Positions 1-9,115 of a stretch of DNA of 64,000 bases are shown one piece after another (the stretch's first letter is position 1; every line of letters starts with the position of its first letter). Made by a program: the position numbers and the translations under genes. Origin of the DNA: Streptomyces sp. NBC_00461 (lineage in GTDB: Bacteria; Actinomycetota; Actinomycetes; Streptomycetales; Streptomycetaceae); NCBI RefSeq assembly GCF_036013935.1, contig NZ_CP107902.1, forward strand, positions 868,001 to 932,000, in the 5' to 3' direction. A model generated the notes under the pieces. The model was not told where the DNA came from. It did no database searches and worked only from the letters and a program-made list of their open reading frames with translations.

Positions 1-1
1 T

Positions 2-733
2 GACTTCGGGCCCGCCAACTGGCTGATCATCTCGTGGGGCTGGGGTCTCGCCGTGGTATTCGGCGTATATGTGGCCGGTGGAATCAGCGGCGCCCACCTC
101 AATCCCGCGGTCACCCTCGCCTTCGCGGTCCGACGTGATTTCCCATGGCGGAAGGTCCTGCCCTACTGGGTGGCGCAGGTCGTGGGCGCCTTCGTCGCCG
201 CCGCGCTCGTCTACGCGACCTACAGGTGGGCTATCGACGCGTCCATCAAAAAATCGGGTGTCCCGCGAGATGAATCGCTGGGAACATACTCGATCTTCGC
301 CACGTTCCCCGCCGAATATCTCGGAGATTCGTGGTGGGGTCCCTTGCTCGACCAGATCGTGGGGACTGGCATCCTGCTTCTGTTGATCTGCGCACTTATC
401 GACACGCGCAATACGGCTCCGATGTCCAACCTCCATCCGTTCCTCATTGGCCTGGTGGTCGTCGCGATCGGCTTGACCTTCGGGACCAACGCCGGGTACG
501 CGATCAATCCAGCACGTGACTTCGGCCCGCGATTGTTCACATACTTCGAGGGCTGGGGTTCTATCGCTCTTCCCGGCACATTTCAGTGGTTCAGCAACTA
601 CTGGTGGATCCCCATTGTCGGCCCGTTCATCGGCGGAGTCGCCGGTGTCGGCGTGTACGACCTCCTCATCTCTCCGCTGATCAAGGCCAGGCATGGAGAG
701 GCCGAAGAAGGTCCCGCCACCGAAGAGCCCTAG
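2..733 (+). CDS. glpF: MIP-family glycerol uptake facilitator / aquaporin, 5' end outside window
   Basis: Membrane channel for passive glycerol (or water) uptake. The frame is open from base 2, so the N-terminus lies upstream of the window; an internal GTG at 53 is not the real start. Both family NPA boxes are present: HLNPAVT near 91-111 and INPARDFGPR near 503-530. Several hydrophobic helices surround them and the C-terminal tail is short and charged. Glycerol kinase follows 209 bp downstream on the same strand, which supports a glycerol role over a pure water channel and resembles the Streptomyces gyl operon. No glycerol-3-phosphate dehydrogenase gene follows in this window. Family assignment is secure; substrate is inferred from context. 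Confidence 0.93.
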   Translation, partial: DFGPANWLIISWGWGLAVVFGVYVAGGISGAHLNPAVTLAFAVRRDFPWRKVLPYWVAQVVGAFVAAALVYATYRWAIDASIKKSGVPRDESLGTYSIFATFPAEYLGDSWWGPLLDQIVGTGILLLLICALIDTRNTAPMSNLHPFLIGLVVVAIGLTFGTNAGYAINPARDFGPRLFTYFEGWGSIALPGTFQWFSNYWWIPIVGPFIGGVAGVGVYDLLISPLIKARHGEAEEGPATEEP

Positions 734-854
734 AACACAGAGCAGGAACCGTCCGGCAGTGGCGGCAGCGGCCAGGTGAACGACGCTTACACACTCCGCC
801 TCTCGGTCGCCCGGGTGGCCGTGCTCCACAGGGGCCCGTACCGGGCTTCGTTGA

Positions 855-888
855 GGGTTCAGGACGGGCAGCAGCACGGCCTGAACCC
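855..888 (+). promoter_or_regulatory. Stem-loop in the glpF-glpK intergenic region
   Basis: GGGTTCAGG (855-863) pairs perfectly with CCTGAACCC (880-888) across a 16-base loop and is followed by CCAAAACG. There is no U-tract, so it may be a processing or partial termination site that tunes glpK relative to glpF. The structure is seen in the sequence; its function is inferred. Confidence 0.45.
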
Positions 889-942
889 AAAACGTCACCC
901 CAGAGCGCAATGACAACAGGACCATGAAAAGAGGCGGCAGCG

Positions 943-2460
943 ATGCCCGAATTCATCGGCGCGGTGGACCAGGGGACCACCAGCACACGCTTCATGATCT
1001 TCGATCACGCAGGCAACGAGGTGGCCAAGCACCAACTCGAGCACCATCAGATCCTCCCGCAGTCCGGTTGGGTCGAGCACGACCCAGTGGAGATCTGGGA
1101 GCGCACCAACACGGTGATCCAGAACGCCCTCCGCAGCGGAGGACTGTCCGCCACCGACCTCAAAGCGATCGGCATCACCAACCAGCGCGAGACGACTGTG
1201 GTCTGGGACCCGCGCACCGGCCGCCCCTACTACAACGCCATCGTCTGGCAGGACACCCGCACCGACAGCATCGCCGCCGCCCTCGAACGCGACGGCCACG
1301 GCGAGACCATCCGCCACAAGGCAGGCCTGCCGCCTGCCACCTACTTCTCCGGCGGCAAGATCAAGTGGTTGCTGGAGAACGTGGACGGACTGCGCGAGGC
1401 CGCCGAAGCGGGGCACGCTCTCTTCGGCAACACGGACGCGTGGGTGCTGTGGAATCTCACCGGCGGCCCCAACGGGGGTGTGCACGCCACCGACGTCACC
1501 AACGCCAGCCGCACCATGCTGATGAATCTGGAGACCTTGGACTGGGACGACGAACTGCTGGGAATCTTCAACATCCCGCGCGCGATGCTGCCGGTCGTCC
1601 GCCCCTCGTCCGACCCTGAGGCGTTCGGCCAGGCCCGCACGTCACGACCGTTGAACGCCGCCGTCCCGATCACCGGTGTCCTCGGCGACCAGCAGGCGGC
1701 GACCGTCGGCCAGGTCTGCTTCGCCCCCGGCGAAGCCAAGAACACGTACGGCACCGGCAACTTCCTGGTCCTCAACACCGGTACGGAGCTGGTGCGTTCA
1801 CAGCACGGTCTGCTGACCACGGTGGCGTACCAGTTCGCGGGCAGCCCCGCCGTCTACGCTCTGGAGGGGTCCATTGCCGTCACCGGCGCGGCCGTGCAGT
1901 GGCTGCGCGACCAGCTCAAGGTGATTGGGAGCGCCGCCGAGAGTGAGCAACTGGCCCGCTCGGTTGACGACAACGGCGGTATGTACTTCGTCCCGGCCTT
2001 CTCGGGTCTGTTCGCCCCGTACTGGCGCTCCGACGCTCGTGGCGCGATGGTTGGTCTCGCCCGCTACAACACCGGCGGGCACATCGCCCGAGCCACGCTG
2101 GAGGCCATCTGCTACCAGAGCCGCGACGTGGTCGACGCCATGGAACAGGACTCCGGCGTGCACTTGGACGTACTCAAGGTTGACGGGGGTGTGACCGCGA
2201 ACGACCTGTGCATGCAGATCCAGGCAGACGTGCTGGGCGTGCCCGTCAGCCGGCCGGTGGTTGCGGAGACCACTGCGCTGGGCGCCGCCTACGCAGCCGG
2301 ACTCGCCACCGGCTTCTGGAGCGATACCGACGAGCTGCGCTCACACTGGCAGGAATCGAAGCGCTGGACCCCTGAGTGGAGCGAGGAGCAACGCCAGGAC
2401 GGCTATGAAGGCTGGAAACGGGCCGTGGAGCGCACCCTGGACTGGGTCAAGGTCACCTGA
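943..2460 (+). CDS. glpK: Glycerol kinase
   Basis: FGGY-family kinase converting glycerol and ATP to sn-glycerol 3-phosphate in the cytoplasm. At 505 residues it has the usual full length. The N-terminal phosphate-binding motif DQGTTSTRF is at residues 8-16, GITNQRET near residue 80, GDQQAA near 248 and YGTGNF near 269. The ATG at 943 follows a purine-rich GAAAAGAGGCGG stretch at a suitable distance. It follows the facilitator gene, so the two form a glycerol uptake-and-trapping pair. No regulator or glpD is visible here. No broken motif was noticed. Confidence 0.97.
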   Translation: MPEFIGAVDQGTTSTRFMIFDHAGNEVAKHQLEHHQILPQSGWVEHDPVEIWERTNTVIQNALRSGGLSATDLKAIGITNQRETTVVWDPRTGRPYYNAIVWQDTRTDSIAAALERDGHGETIRHKAGLPPATYFSGGKIKWLLENVDGLREAAEAGHALFGNTDAWVLWNLTGGPNGGVHATDVTNASRTMLMNLETLDWDDELLGIFNIPRAMLPVVRPSSDPEAFGQARTSRPLNAAVPITGVLGDQQAATVGQVCFAPGEAKNTYGTGNFLVLNTGTELVRSQHGLLTTVAYQFAGSPAVYALEGSIAVTGAAVQWLRDQLKVIGSAAESEQLARSVDDNGGMYFVPAFSGLFAPYWRSDARGAMVGLARYNTGGHIARATLEAICYQSRDVVDAMEQDSGVHLDVLKVDGGVTANDLCMQIQADVLGVPVSRPVVAETTALGAAYAAGLATGFWSDTDELRSHWQESKRWTPEWSEEQRQDGYEGWKRAVERTLDWVKVT

Positions 2461-3037
2461 CGACCGGCACCTGCTCCCCCGGACGGCATCTTCCCTCGAG
2501 CAGAGACCGGGAGTAGCGCCTCACCGCCTTCGCGCTGGGTCACGTCGAAAGGTATGGGGAGGACCGCCGGCCGGCTCCGGCTTGGTCGCGAAGGCCGTGT
2601 CCGCGCCAGACCATCCCGCCGACGGCTGGCTCGCCGGTCCAAGATCGCGGGATGCACATTCCTGGGCCCGGCGCGCCATGACCGTGCCGACCGGGTTCAA
2701 CGAAAGATGGAAACCTGGGAGTTCGACCCGGCCGCGCTGCCGATGTACTGACGCCGATCGCCGGCGTACGCATGCACTTCTTGCCCGCGGCTGTCGCGTC
2801 CGATCTCGAACGCCTCCTGCCACCGGGCAGGCTGGCCGCACGTGCCTCCCGCCGGAAGCCTGCGATGACACATGCTGGCCAGGAAGTTGATGCGCATCAA
2901 GAGGTCAACTTCGAAGGTCACGGCTTCTCCGCTTCCGGCGTTGGAGACTTTCGATGGGAAGGTCTGAATCAGCGCCCCAGCGGCATGGAATGAGGTCACA
3001 CGGCATCGATGCGGAGCTATGAGCGGCGCAGGAGATG
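2461..3037. other. Intergenic stretch, no gene recognised
   Basis: Several short open frames exist on both strands, but none shows a recognisable domain or a convincing ribosome binding site. It may be decayed coding sequence or a long intergenic region. Confidence 0.4.
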
Positions 3038-3229
3038 TCAGCGGTCGGCGATGTCCTCGCGGAGACCGTCGGAGAATTCCCACCACGACAGAGGAAGCCA
3101 GTCGCCGTTGACAAAGGCATCGACAGTCGCGCCTCGACCACGGACCGTGACGGTCGTTCCTGGCGGATAGATTATGCCGGACAGACCCGGCACAGGGACA
3201 AGCAGGGTTCCCAGTCGTTGTGCTGACAC
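3038..3229 (-). CDS. Small hypothetical protein (63 aa)
   Basis: The GTG start at 3229 is preceded by a strong purine stretch (AGAGGGAGGG). The predicted 63-residue product has a balanced composition with a hydrophobic N-terminal half and a Trp-rich segment (WLPLSWWEF) near residue 45, ending in an acidic tail. No family was recognised. It is divergent from the dehydrogenase gene that starts at 3398. The ribosome binding site and non-shadow composition favour a real gene, but this is only moderately sure. Confidence 0.45.
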   Translation of the reverse strand: MSAQRLGTLLVPVPGLSGIIYPPGTTVTVRGRGATVDAFVNGDWLPLSWWEFSDGLREDIADR

Positions 3230-3397
3230 TCGCCCTCCCTCTCTATTCCTGAGTGCGCCCCGAGCAGTTTAGTCATCCTGAGATTACTGACTTGCCCGAT
3301 CGCGTAGGCCGGAGAAGCATGAGAGATGGGTCACGCGGAGAAAGGGCGAGCGTGGCCGCCAGCTGGACATGTACATCGTCGATCAGAGGTGGCAGCC

Positions 3398-4531
3398 ATG
3401 AAGGCCGTCGTTTACAAGGGACCGTTCACCGTTGCAGTCGAAGATGTTGAAAAGCCCAGCATCCAGCACCCGAACGATGTGATCGTACGGGTCACCTCCA
3501 CCGCGATATGTGGTTCCGATCTGCACATGTACGAGGGCCGCACCGCTGCCCAGCCCGGCATCGTCTTCGGCCACGAGAACATGGGAATCATCGAGGACCT
3601 CGGCCCGGGAGTCACCACGCTCAAGGCGGGCGACCGCGTGGTCATGCCCTTCAATGTCGCCTGCGGATTCTGCACCAACTGTGTCGAGGGTTTCACCGGA
3701 TACTGCACCACCGTCAATCCCGGTTTCGCCGGCGGTGCTTACGGCTACGTGGCCATGGGGCCATGGAAGGGTGGCCAGGCCGAATACCTGCGCGTTCCCT
3801 ACGCTGACTTCAACTGCCTGAAGCTCCCTCAGGGAAACGAGCACGAGAGCGATTTCATCCTGCTCGCCGACATCTTTCCCACCGGCTACCACGGTTGCGA
3901 ACTCGCCCAGGTCCGCCCTGGCGACAGCGTCGCCGTGTACGGGGCGGGGCCAGTTGGGCTCATGGCCGCCTACTCGGCCCTGCTGCGCGGCGCGAAGAAG
4001 GTATTCGTCGTGGACCGGGTCCCCGAGCGGCTGCAGAAGGTCGAGGAGATCGGCGCGGTTCCGATCAACTTTGCCGAGGGCGACCCGGTCGAGCAGATCA
4101 AGGAGCAGACCGAAGGCGTCGGCACGGACAAGGGCGTGGACGCCGTCGGCTACCAGGCGACGTCGCAGGGCACTGGTCACGAGGAGCCGGCGACGGTTCT
4201 GAACTCACTCATCGGTACCGTCAGACCTACCGGAGCGCTTGGCGTGCCCGGGCTCTATGTCCCGGCCGACCCAGGAGGCCCGGACGAGCAGGCCAAGCAA
4301 GGCATGCTCCTCGTCGCGATCGGCAAGCTCTTCGAGAAGGGCCTGCGAGTGGGCACGGGCCAGTGCAACGTGAAGCGCTACAACCGGCGCCTGCGAGACA
4401 TGATCATCGAGGGCAGGGCGAAGCCCAGTTTCGTCGTCTCCCACGAACTGCCCCTGGATCAGGCATCGTCGGCCTACGACAAGTTCGACAAGCGGATCGA
4501 GGGCTACACGAAGGTGGTGCTGCACCCGTAG
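3398..4531 (+). CDS. Zinc-dependent dehydrogenase, glutathione-independent formaldehyde dehydrogenase type
   Basis: Medium-chain (MDR) alcohol dehydrogenase of about 377 residues, the usual length. Catalytic zinc region: ICGSDLHMYEG near residues 37-47 and GHENMG near 60. A structural-zinc Cys cluster (CGFCTNC with a later Cys) lies near residues 88-102. The Rossmann motif GAGPVG is near residue 187, followed by VVDR, which suggests NAD(H). The ATG at 3398 is chosen because MKAVVYKG is the typical family N-terminus and AGAGGT precedes it; the frame is open further upstream to 3326. Relatives oxidise formaldehyde or other aldehydes and alcohols without glutathione. The exact substrate is not known from sequence. 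Confidence 0.88.
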   Translation: MKAVVYKGPFTVAVEDVEKPSIQHPNDVIVRVTSTAICGSDLHMYEGRTAAQPGIVFGHENMGIIEDLGPGVTTLKAGDRVVMPFNVACGFCTNCVEGFTGYCTTVNPGFAGGAYGYVAMGPWKGGQAEYLRVPYADFNCLKLPQGNEHESDFILLADIFPTGYHGCELAQVRPGDSVAVYGAGPVGLMAAYSALLRGAKKVFVVDRVPERLQKVEEIGAVPINFAEGDPVEQIKEQTEGVGTDKGVDAVGYQATSQGTGHEEPATVLNSLIGTVRPTGALGVPGLYVPADPGGPDEQAKQGMLLVAIGKLFEKGLRVGTGQCNVKRYNRRLRDMIIEGRAKPSFVVSHELPLDQASSAYDKFDKRIEGYTKVVLHP

Positions 4532-4729
4532 TGCTGCGGACCTGCCGCTCGCCGACTGCGTCGGGGCGCGCCCGCCGTAGCTTGGTGCTTAGATCACGAG
4601 CCGTTTCCAACTGATCAGTCCGGAGGCGGGATCGTATCGTGAGTACTCCAGCCGTTCGCCGGAGAACCAAATGATAGGTCGGTTAAGCCCTGCCCACCCT
4701 CTCCCGCCATGTGCGAGCAGTGAGCTTCT

Positions 4730-5479
4730 TCAGCGTTGCCGCTCCAGCGTGAGGATGGCCTTGACGATTGACGTCATGCGGTTGGGGCTGCATCGGGACC
4801 TGCGGAAGATCCGCCAGGACTTCAGGCTCGCGACACCGCGTTCGACGGGCGCTCGTGCTGCGGCCAGCGCCCGGTTGAGGGTCTTTTCGGTGGGAGTGAG
4901 TTCCTGCAGGGGTCTGCGTTTGATGCCGGTTGTCAGCCATGGTCCGCCGCCTTGGTAGGCGAGATCGGCCAGGATGGGAACGCCCTGGCGCTCGCAGATC
5001 CGGATGATCCGGTGGGTGCGGGCGGCCGTCAGGTCGTGGGTGCGGCCCGGCAGGGCGGGCGAGAGCCACAGCAGCCGGCCGCCGGGGTCGGCGATGACCT
5101 GCACGTTCACGCCGTGGCGACGGTGCTTGTGGGAATAGTCGGCCCGGCCGTCACCTACCCGGTCGCACTCGGCGAGGGTGCCGTCGAGCAGGATGAAGTC
5201 GGGATCGTGCTCGCGCAGCGTCTTGAGCAGGCCCGGTGCTCGTTCGGCGAGTAGATCGACGACCGCGCGGGTGTAGGCGTGGGCGGTGGACTCGCTGATC
5301 CCGAACCCGGCGGCGATCTTCGCCAGAGTGGTGTGCTCTCGTAGGTACACCAGTGCCACCATCGCCCGCTGGGACGGACGGAGCTTGCAGCGCCGGTCGC
5401 CCTCACGGGTGACAACCAGCATGGTGACCCACTCCACGAGTGCATGCGGCAGGTCAAGTGCGGCAGGATGGATGACCAA
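4730..5479 (-). CDS. IS5-family (IS112-like) DDE transposase
   Basis: A 249-residue transposase with an N-terminal helix-turn-helix ([17 protein letters not shown] near residue 55) and a DDE_Tnp_4-type catalytic core. The first acidic residue is in [12 protein letters not shown] near residue 98, the second in ILADLAYQG near 168, and the Glu in [16 protein letters not shown] near 214. The start is a TTG at 5479, conserved in the second copy at 12660. The TTG lies at the edge of a perfect 15-bp inverted repeat that could occlude initiation. The frame is intact, so this copy may be active. Confidence 0.9.
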   Translation of the reverse strand: MVIHPAALDLPHALVEWVTMLVVTREGDRRCKLRPSQRAMVALVYLREHTTLAKIAAGFGISESTAHAYTRAVVDLLAERAPGLLKTLREHDPDFILLDGTLAECDRVGDGRADYSHKHRRHGVNVQVIADPGGRLLWLSPALPGRTHDLTAARTHRIIRICERQGVPILADLAYQGGGPWLTTGIKRRPLQELTPTEKTLNRALAAARAPVERGVASLKSWRIFRRSRCSPNRMTSIVKAILTLERQR

Positions 5480-5542
5480 CGAGGCCCCCGAGCAACGTGA
5501 TTGAGACGTCAGACATCTCGATCAACAGCTCGGGGGCCTCGT
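5479..5542 (-). promoter_or_regulatory. 15-bp inverted repeat over the transposase start
   Basis: ACGAGGCCCCCGAGC (5479-5493) is the exact reverse complement of GCTCGGGGGCCTCGT (5528-5542). In transposase mRNA this stem would bury the TTG start. The second copy keeps the arrangement in degenerate form at about 12597-12660. A role in preventing translation from read-through transcripts is inferred by analogy with other insertion sequences. Confidence 0.6.
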
Positions 5543-5640
5543 TCGTTGCGCTTCCCGGCCCATCACCCGATCGGTGGCCAACTCGAAGAAGCTCATTAAG
5601 CCCCTCTCGGCACTATCCGATAACTCTTGCTGATCCCCGC

Positions 5641-5743
5641 TAAGCGGTACAGTCGCGTTCGAGCTGGAGCAGGACGAGGGCGGCATAGGCGATCCGGGTG
5701 ATAGCCGCGAGGTCAAGGTGACCCTGCGCAGGGCCTTGGAGGT
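5641..5743 (-). pseudogene. C-terminal part of an IS5-type transposase split by the composite transposon
   Basis: On the minus strand this reads SKALRRVT, then after a one-base shift LDLAAITRIAYAALVLLQ to a stop at 5641. That is the usual C-terminal signature of a Streptomyces IS5-type transposase. It continues directly from the sequence at 10478-10700 once the inserted 4.7 kb (5744-10467) and one copy of the 10-bp duplication are removed. It also carries frameshifts, so it was already decayed or decayed afterwards. Confidence 0.7.
5734..5743. repeat. Left 10-bp target duplication of the composite transposon
   Basis: CCTTGGAGGT immediately precedes the ISAs1 end CAGGGCTTCGG at 5744. The same ten bases immediately follow the outer ISAs1 end at 10467. 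ISAs1-family elements typically duplicate 8-10 bp. Confidence 0.85.
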
Positions 5744-5985
5744 CAGGGCTTCGGCGTAGTCGCGGGTTGAGCGGGGTCGTCCCGATATGGGCCCGGAACG
5801 TAGGGCGGGCGCGAGCTTCCAAGATCATGTGGGTGTCGAGTCCAGTGATCCCTACGGAAGTCCGTGCCCGCCGTCGTATCTTCTCCGATCCCGCCCGTCC
5901 TTGACCAACTCCGTGATCAGCCTGACGCCGCAGAGGTTGAACTGCCCGGACTGCTGGGCCGGTTGGCCGAGGTTCCGGCGCATCG
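5744..5985 (+). pseudogene. Truncated left ISAs1 arm (transposase N-terminus only)
   Basis: It starts with the ISAs1 terminus and encodes, from about 5864, an N-terminal segment (LDQLRDQPDAAEVELPGLL followed by GRLAEVP) that aligns with the N-terminus of the full copy at 9247 ([26 protein letters not shown]). Similarity stops near 5985, just before the stop codon of the XRE regulator. The rest of the element has been deleted. Confidence 0.75.
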
Positions 5986-6008
5986 TCCTGAGCCTGGGAT
6001 CGGCGTCA

Positions 6009-6920
6009 TCAGCCGGGGCTGGAGATCTCTGACGTGGGGCGGGACGGGCCCTTGCCCGGCGGATGACAGGTGGCACGCAGGGCGTTCATCTTCTCCGAGT
6101 CGGTGGTCCCGGCCTCGGCCGTGTACGTGACGATCCTGAGGTCGGTTCCGGCGGCCATCAGGACGTCGAGGTCGAGGGCGATGTCGCCCACCAGCGGATG
6201 TTCGATGGTCTTGCGGTCACCGACATGGGTTCGGGCGGTGCCGTTGGACCACAGGCGGGCGAAGCGGGGGTTGGCCCGCCGCATGTGATCGACGAATGAG
6301 ACGAGTCGTCCGTCGTGGGGATGGGCGGCCGCGGTCTCCCGCAGGTCGGCGACGAGTTCCTCCTCCTCCACTTCGTCGCCCGCCCAGGACAGAACGGGCC
6401 ATGCCGCGATCGGTTCCCGCGCTCGTCCGCCGCTCGACCGGAACATCCCGGCGACGAGATTGTGCTCGTCCCAGCCGTACGTACGGGGATCGCCGACCGC
6501 GGCGGACCACATCGCGTTCCATCCGATGAGGGTCCAGTCGGCGGCGAAGACCGCGGTGGGGTTGTCTCCCAACTGGCTGACCAGTCGGTGCACACGCGCG
6601 GGTGCCTGCCGGGACACAATCCCGGTGGCGGGCGGTGCGAGACGGGCACAGCGGAACAGATGATCACGCTCGGACGGGTCGAGGCGCAGCGCCCTGGCCA
6701 GGGCTGCGACCACCTGGGCCGAGGGGTGCCGAGCGCGGCCCTGTTCCAGCCGGACCACGTAGTCGACGGACAGCCCGGCCAGTCGGGCCAGCTCCTCCCG
6801 GCGCAGCCCGGGGATGCGCCGGCCCCCGCCCGCCTCCAGCCCGCTGTCCTGCGGTGACGCGCGCCCGCGCCAGCCCCGCAGAGCGATGCCGAAGTGGTTC
6901 GTCGTTGCCATGCAGGTCAT
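6009..6920 (-). CDS. XRE-family regulator with MmyB-type ligand-binding domain
   Basis: A 303-residue DNA-binding regulator. The N-terminal HTH_XRE domain (about residues 30-95) includes the family signature GLRREELARLAGLSVDYVVRLEQGR. The remainder matches the MmyB-like PAS-type sensor found in many actinomycete regulators, with DWTLIGWNAMWSA near residue 130 and FARLW near 228. ATG starts exist at 6920 and 6911. It lies 33 bp downstream of the hydrolase gene on the same strand, so it is probably the last gene of the cargo operon and may control it. The ligand is unknown. The C-terminal tail is rich in Pro and Ser and abuts the broken ISAs1 arm, so the last residues may not be original. Confidence 0.88.
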   Translation of the reverse strand: MTCMATTNHFGIALRGWRGRASPQDSGLEAGGGRRIPGLRREELARLAGLSVDYVVRLEQGRARHPSAQVVAALARALRLDPSERDHLFRCARLAPPATGIVSRQAPARVHRLVSQLGDNPTAVFAADWTLIGWNAMWSAAVGDPRTYGWDEHNLVAGMFRSSGGRAREPIAAWPVLSWAGDEVEEEELVADLRETAAAHPHDGRLVSFVDHMRRANPRFARLWSNGTARTHVGDRKTIEHPLVGDIALDLDVLMAAGTDLRIVTYTAEAGTTDSEKMNALRATCHPPGKGPSRPTSEISSPG

Positions 6921-6953
6921 CGTCGTCCAGACGGCATGGACCGCAGGGCGCTT

Positions 6954-7901
6954 CTACTGCGGCACAACGGACTCTTTACTCGCAGGCAGTTCCTCGTCGG
7001 TGGCGTCGGTGGTGGCCCAGTGTGCGAGGGTGAAGGCGGCGGCGGCCTGCAGCGCGGCGTCGGCCTCGTCGAGCATCACGGCGAACGCCTGGAAGACGTG
7101 CGGTACTTGGGGCCAGACCTGCAGTTCGACGTGGACGTCGTGTTCGGCGGCGCGGGCTGCCAGCCGTACGGCGTCGTCCAGCAGGATCTCGTGCGAGCCG
7201 ACCTGGATGAGCAGGGGCGCCAGACCGGTCAGATCGGCGAAGACGGGGCTGGCATGAGGCGTGGCGGGATCGGTGTCCCGCAGATAGTCGCGGGCGCGTG
7301 TGCGCAGCCCCTCGGGGGTCAGCGCGGGATCGACGGCGGCTTTGCCGACCACGCTGTTGCCGGACACGCTCAGATCGGCCCACGGGGAGAAGACCGCGGC
7401 CGACGAGGGTTGGGGCAGGCCCGCGTCCTTGGCTGCGACCAGCGTCGCGACGGCGAGACCGCCGCCCGCCGACTCGCCGACGAAGGCGATGGCGGAGCTG
7501 GGAACACCGTCGTCGAGCAGCGCGCGGTAGACGGCCAGGGCGTCATCGACGGCTGCGGGGTAAGGGTTCTCGGGGGCCAGCCGGTAGTCCACGCACACGG
7601 CGCGTGCACCGGTGCGCCGGGCGACGTCCCCGGCCAGGCCCGCTGCGTCGGCCGCCGAGCCGATGGCATAGGCACCGCCGTGCAGGTACAGCAGCACGGT
7701 CGCCGGGTCGTTCGCCGGTGTCTCCACGGTGACGACGGGTACGCCGCCCAACTCGCCTGCCGTGGTCGAGACGTCGGGGGGCAAAGGTAGGGACGTCATC
7801 ATGTCGTGGAAGATGGCGCGCTGTTCGGCGACGTCGCCTCCGAGGTCGAGCGGGCCGTGCCGCAGCAGGTCGTCGAGGGTTTGGCGCTGTTGCCGGGACA
7901 T
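6954..7901 (-). CDS. Alpha/beta hydrolase, hormone-sensitive lipase-like esterase
   Basis: A 315-residue cytoplasmic esterase. The oxyanion motif HGGAY is near residue 74 and the nucleophile motif GESAGGG near residue 143, both hallmarks of the HSL/bacterial type IV group. The acid is probably the Asp in GSHEILLDDAV near 237 and the catalytic His the one in VPHVFQ near 268. The ATG at 7901 follows GAAAGGC. It sits between the cupin and the XRE regulator in the cargo operon. Related enzymes hydrolyse short acyl esters or lactones. The native substrate cannot be told. Confidence 0.88.
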   Translation of the reverse strand: MSRQQRQTLDDLLRHGPLDLGGDVAEQRAIFHDMMTSLPLPPDVSTTAGELGGVPVVTVETPANDPATVLLYLHGGAYAIGSAADAAGLAGDVARRTGARAVCVDYRLAPENPYPAAVDDALAVYRALLDDGVPSSAIAFVGESAGGGLAVATLVAAKDAGLPQPSSAAVFSPWADLSVSGNSVVGKAAVDPALTPEGLRTRARDYLRDTDPATPHASPVFADLTGLAPLLIQVGSHEILLDDAVRLAARAAEHDVHVELQVWPQVPHVFQAFAVMLDEADAALQAAAAFTLAHWATTDATDEELPASKESVVPQ

Positions 7902-7970
7902 GGCAGTGCCTTTCGTGGTTCCGGTGAGTGCCGTACGGCGGAGCGATGATCGCTGCGGACCTGCCGACGC

Positions 7971-8438
7971 TCAGCGCGGCGGCCCGACGATGATCTGGCC
8001 GTACATGTCGGCGGCTTCGGCCATGAGGTCCCGTGAGATCTCGAAGCCTTCGGGGCGCGGGGTGGCCAGGTCACGTCCGGCGTGGCGGAACATGCCTTCG
8101 ATGCCGCCGGGGGTGCAGATCATCAGCAGGTCGGCGGTGTCGGAAGTGATCCGGTAGCCGTGGGGGACGTTTCGGGGGAGGTAGACGATGCCGCCCTCCG
8201 ACAGTTCCATCTCCTGGTCGTCGCACCACAGCAGCGCACTGCCCTTGATCAGCATGAAGATCTCGTCCTCACGGGTGTGCGTGTGGTAAGGCGGCGCCTC
8301 GCCCTTGCAGACGGAGAACCGTCCGACGGTCAGTTGTCCGCCGGTGGCCACGCTGTCCAGGAGTACGGCGAACTCGCTGCCGTCGAGCCATTCGAGCCTC
8401 TGCTGCTGCTCGGGCTGGGCGAGGTAGGCCATGGTCAT
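7971..8438 (-). CDS. Cupin-domain protein
   Basis: A 155-residue single-domain cupin. Metal-binding motif 1 is visible as YHTHTREDEIFMLIKGS near residues 51-67, with two His and a Glu, and motif 2 as PRNVPHGYRI near 91-100. Its ATG overlaps the stop of the upstream reductase gene (ATGA at 8435-8438), so the two are translationally coupled. Cupins of this size include quercetinase-like dioxygenases and isomerases as well as non-enzymatic binders. No specific reaction can be assigned. The hydrolase gene follows 69 bp downstream. Confidence 0.85.
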   Translation of the reverse strand: MTMAYLAQPEQQQRLEWLDGSEFAVLLDSVATGGQLTVGRFSVCKGEAPPYHTHTREDEIFMLIKGSALLWCDDQEMELSEGGIVYLPRNVPHGYRITSDTADLLMICTPGGIEGMFRHAGRDLATPRPEGFEISRDLMAEAADMYGQIIVGPPR

Positions 8439-8895
8439 GACGGTGTCCGTTCTGCGTGATCGGTGGACTCGGCGCCTTCGCCGAGGGGAATGAGCGCGAT
8501 CACGGGGATGACCCGCTCGGTCTTGCTCTGATAGCCGGCGAAGCCGGGATAGCGGCGGGCCTGTTCGGCGAACGCCGTGCCGCGCTCCGTGCCCCGCAGT
8601 TTGACGGCGCGCACGGCGAGGATCGCGTCGTCCACCTCGATGCGTGCCTCGGGGGATGCGCGTGCCGGTTGTGGTACCGGTCCGGATTGCGGTCGGAGCT
8701 GGCCTTGGAGGCGAAGACGAGGAAGCGGCCTCTGTCGGCCAGGTACATCATCGGATTGACGCGGGACCTGCCCGAGCGCGCGCCGACGGTGTGCAGCAGG
8801 AGTAGGGGCGCCCCGCTGAAACCACCACCGACCCCTCCCTTGTTGGCACGGAACTCGTGGATGATGCGTGCGTTCAAGTCCGGTTTGCCAGTCAT
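8435..8895 (-). pseudogene. Deazaflavin (F420)-dependent nitroreductase family, frameshifted
   Basis: From the ATG at 8895 the product begins MTGKPDLNARIIHEFRANKG and continues with HTVGARSGRSRVNPMMYLAD and SDRNPD, typical of the Ddn/F420-dependent nitroreductase family. The frame is lost at a C5 run on the coding strand (8651-8655). The continuation (VDDAILAVRAVKLRGTERG) lies in another frame and runs to the stop at 8435, which overlaps the cupin start. Joined, the protein would be about 153 residues, the family's usual size. A single homopolymer error or a real inactivating indel both fit. It would be the first gene of the cargo operon. Confidence 0.75.
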
Positions 8896-9115
8896 GGCTG
8901 TCTCCGGTTCGGACTGTGCCGTGCCTGTGGCGCTGCGGACCCGGGCCGCAGTTCGCTTGTTCGATCGTCCTCTGGGCGATACGTCAGCCGCCAGTCGCGA
9001 GGGTAGGAACAGCAGTACCACTCCCCTCGATTCGTCTTCTACGCCACCGTGCAGTTCGCCGCATGCGTGCTGTTCGTGCTCATGGTCCGGGAAATCCGCG
9101 GTGACGGCCTTTACC

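Larger units (their letters stand above)
4721..5595 (-). mobile_element. IS112-like IS5-family insertion sequence, copy 1
   Basis: An element of about 875 bp with one transposase gene. Imperfect terminal inverted repeats are visible: TGAGCTTCTTCAGCGTTGCC at 4721-4740 and, read on the minus strand from 5595, TGAGCTTCTTCGAGTTGGCC. Size and gene match the IS112 type of Streptomyces IS5 elements. No matching target duplication was found, so one flank may have been rearranged. A diverged second copy lies at 12542-13419. Confidence 0.75.

Noticed and set aside
9000..9115. Membrane-protein C-terminus (VQFAACVLFVLMVREIRG) before the ISAs1 right arm
   Set aside because: Too short and no upstream coding context; could be a chance hydrophobic frame.
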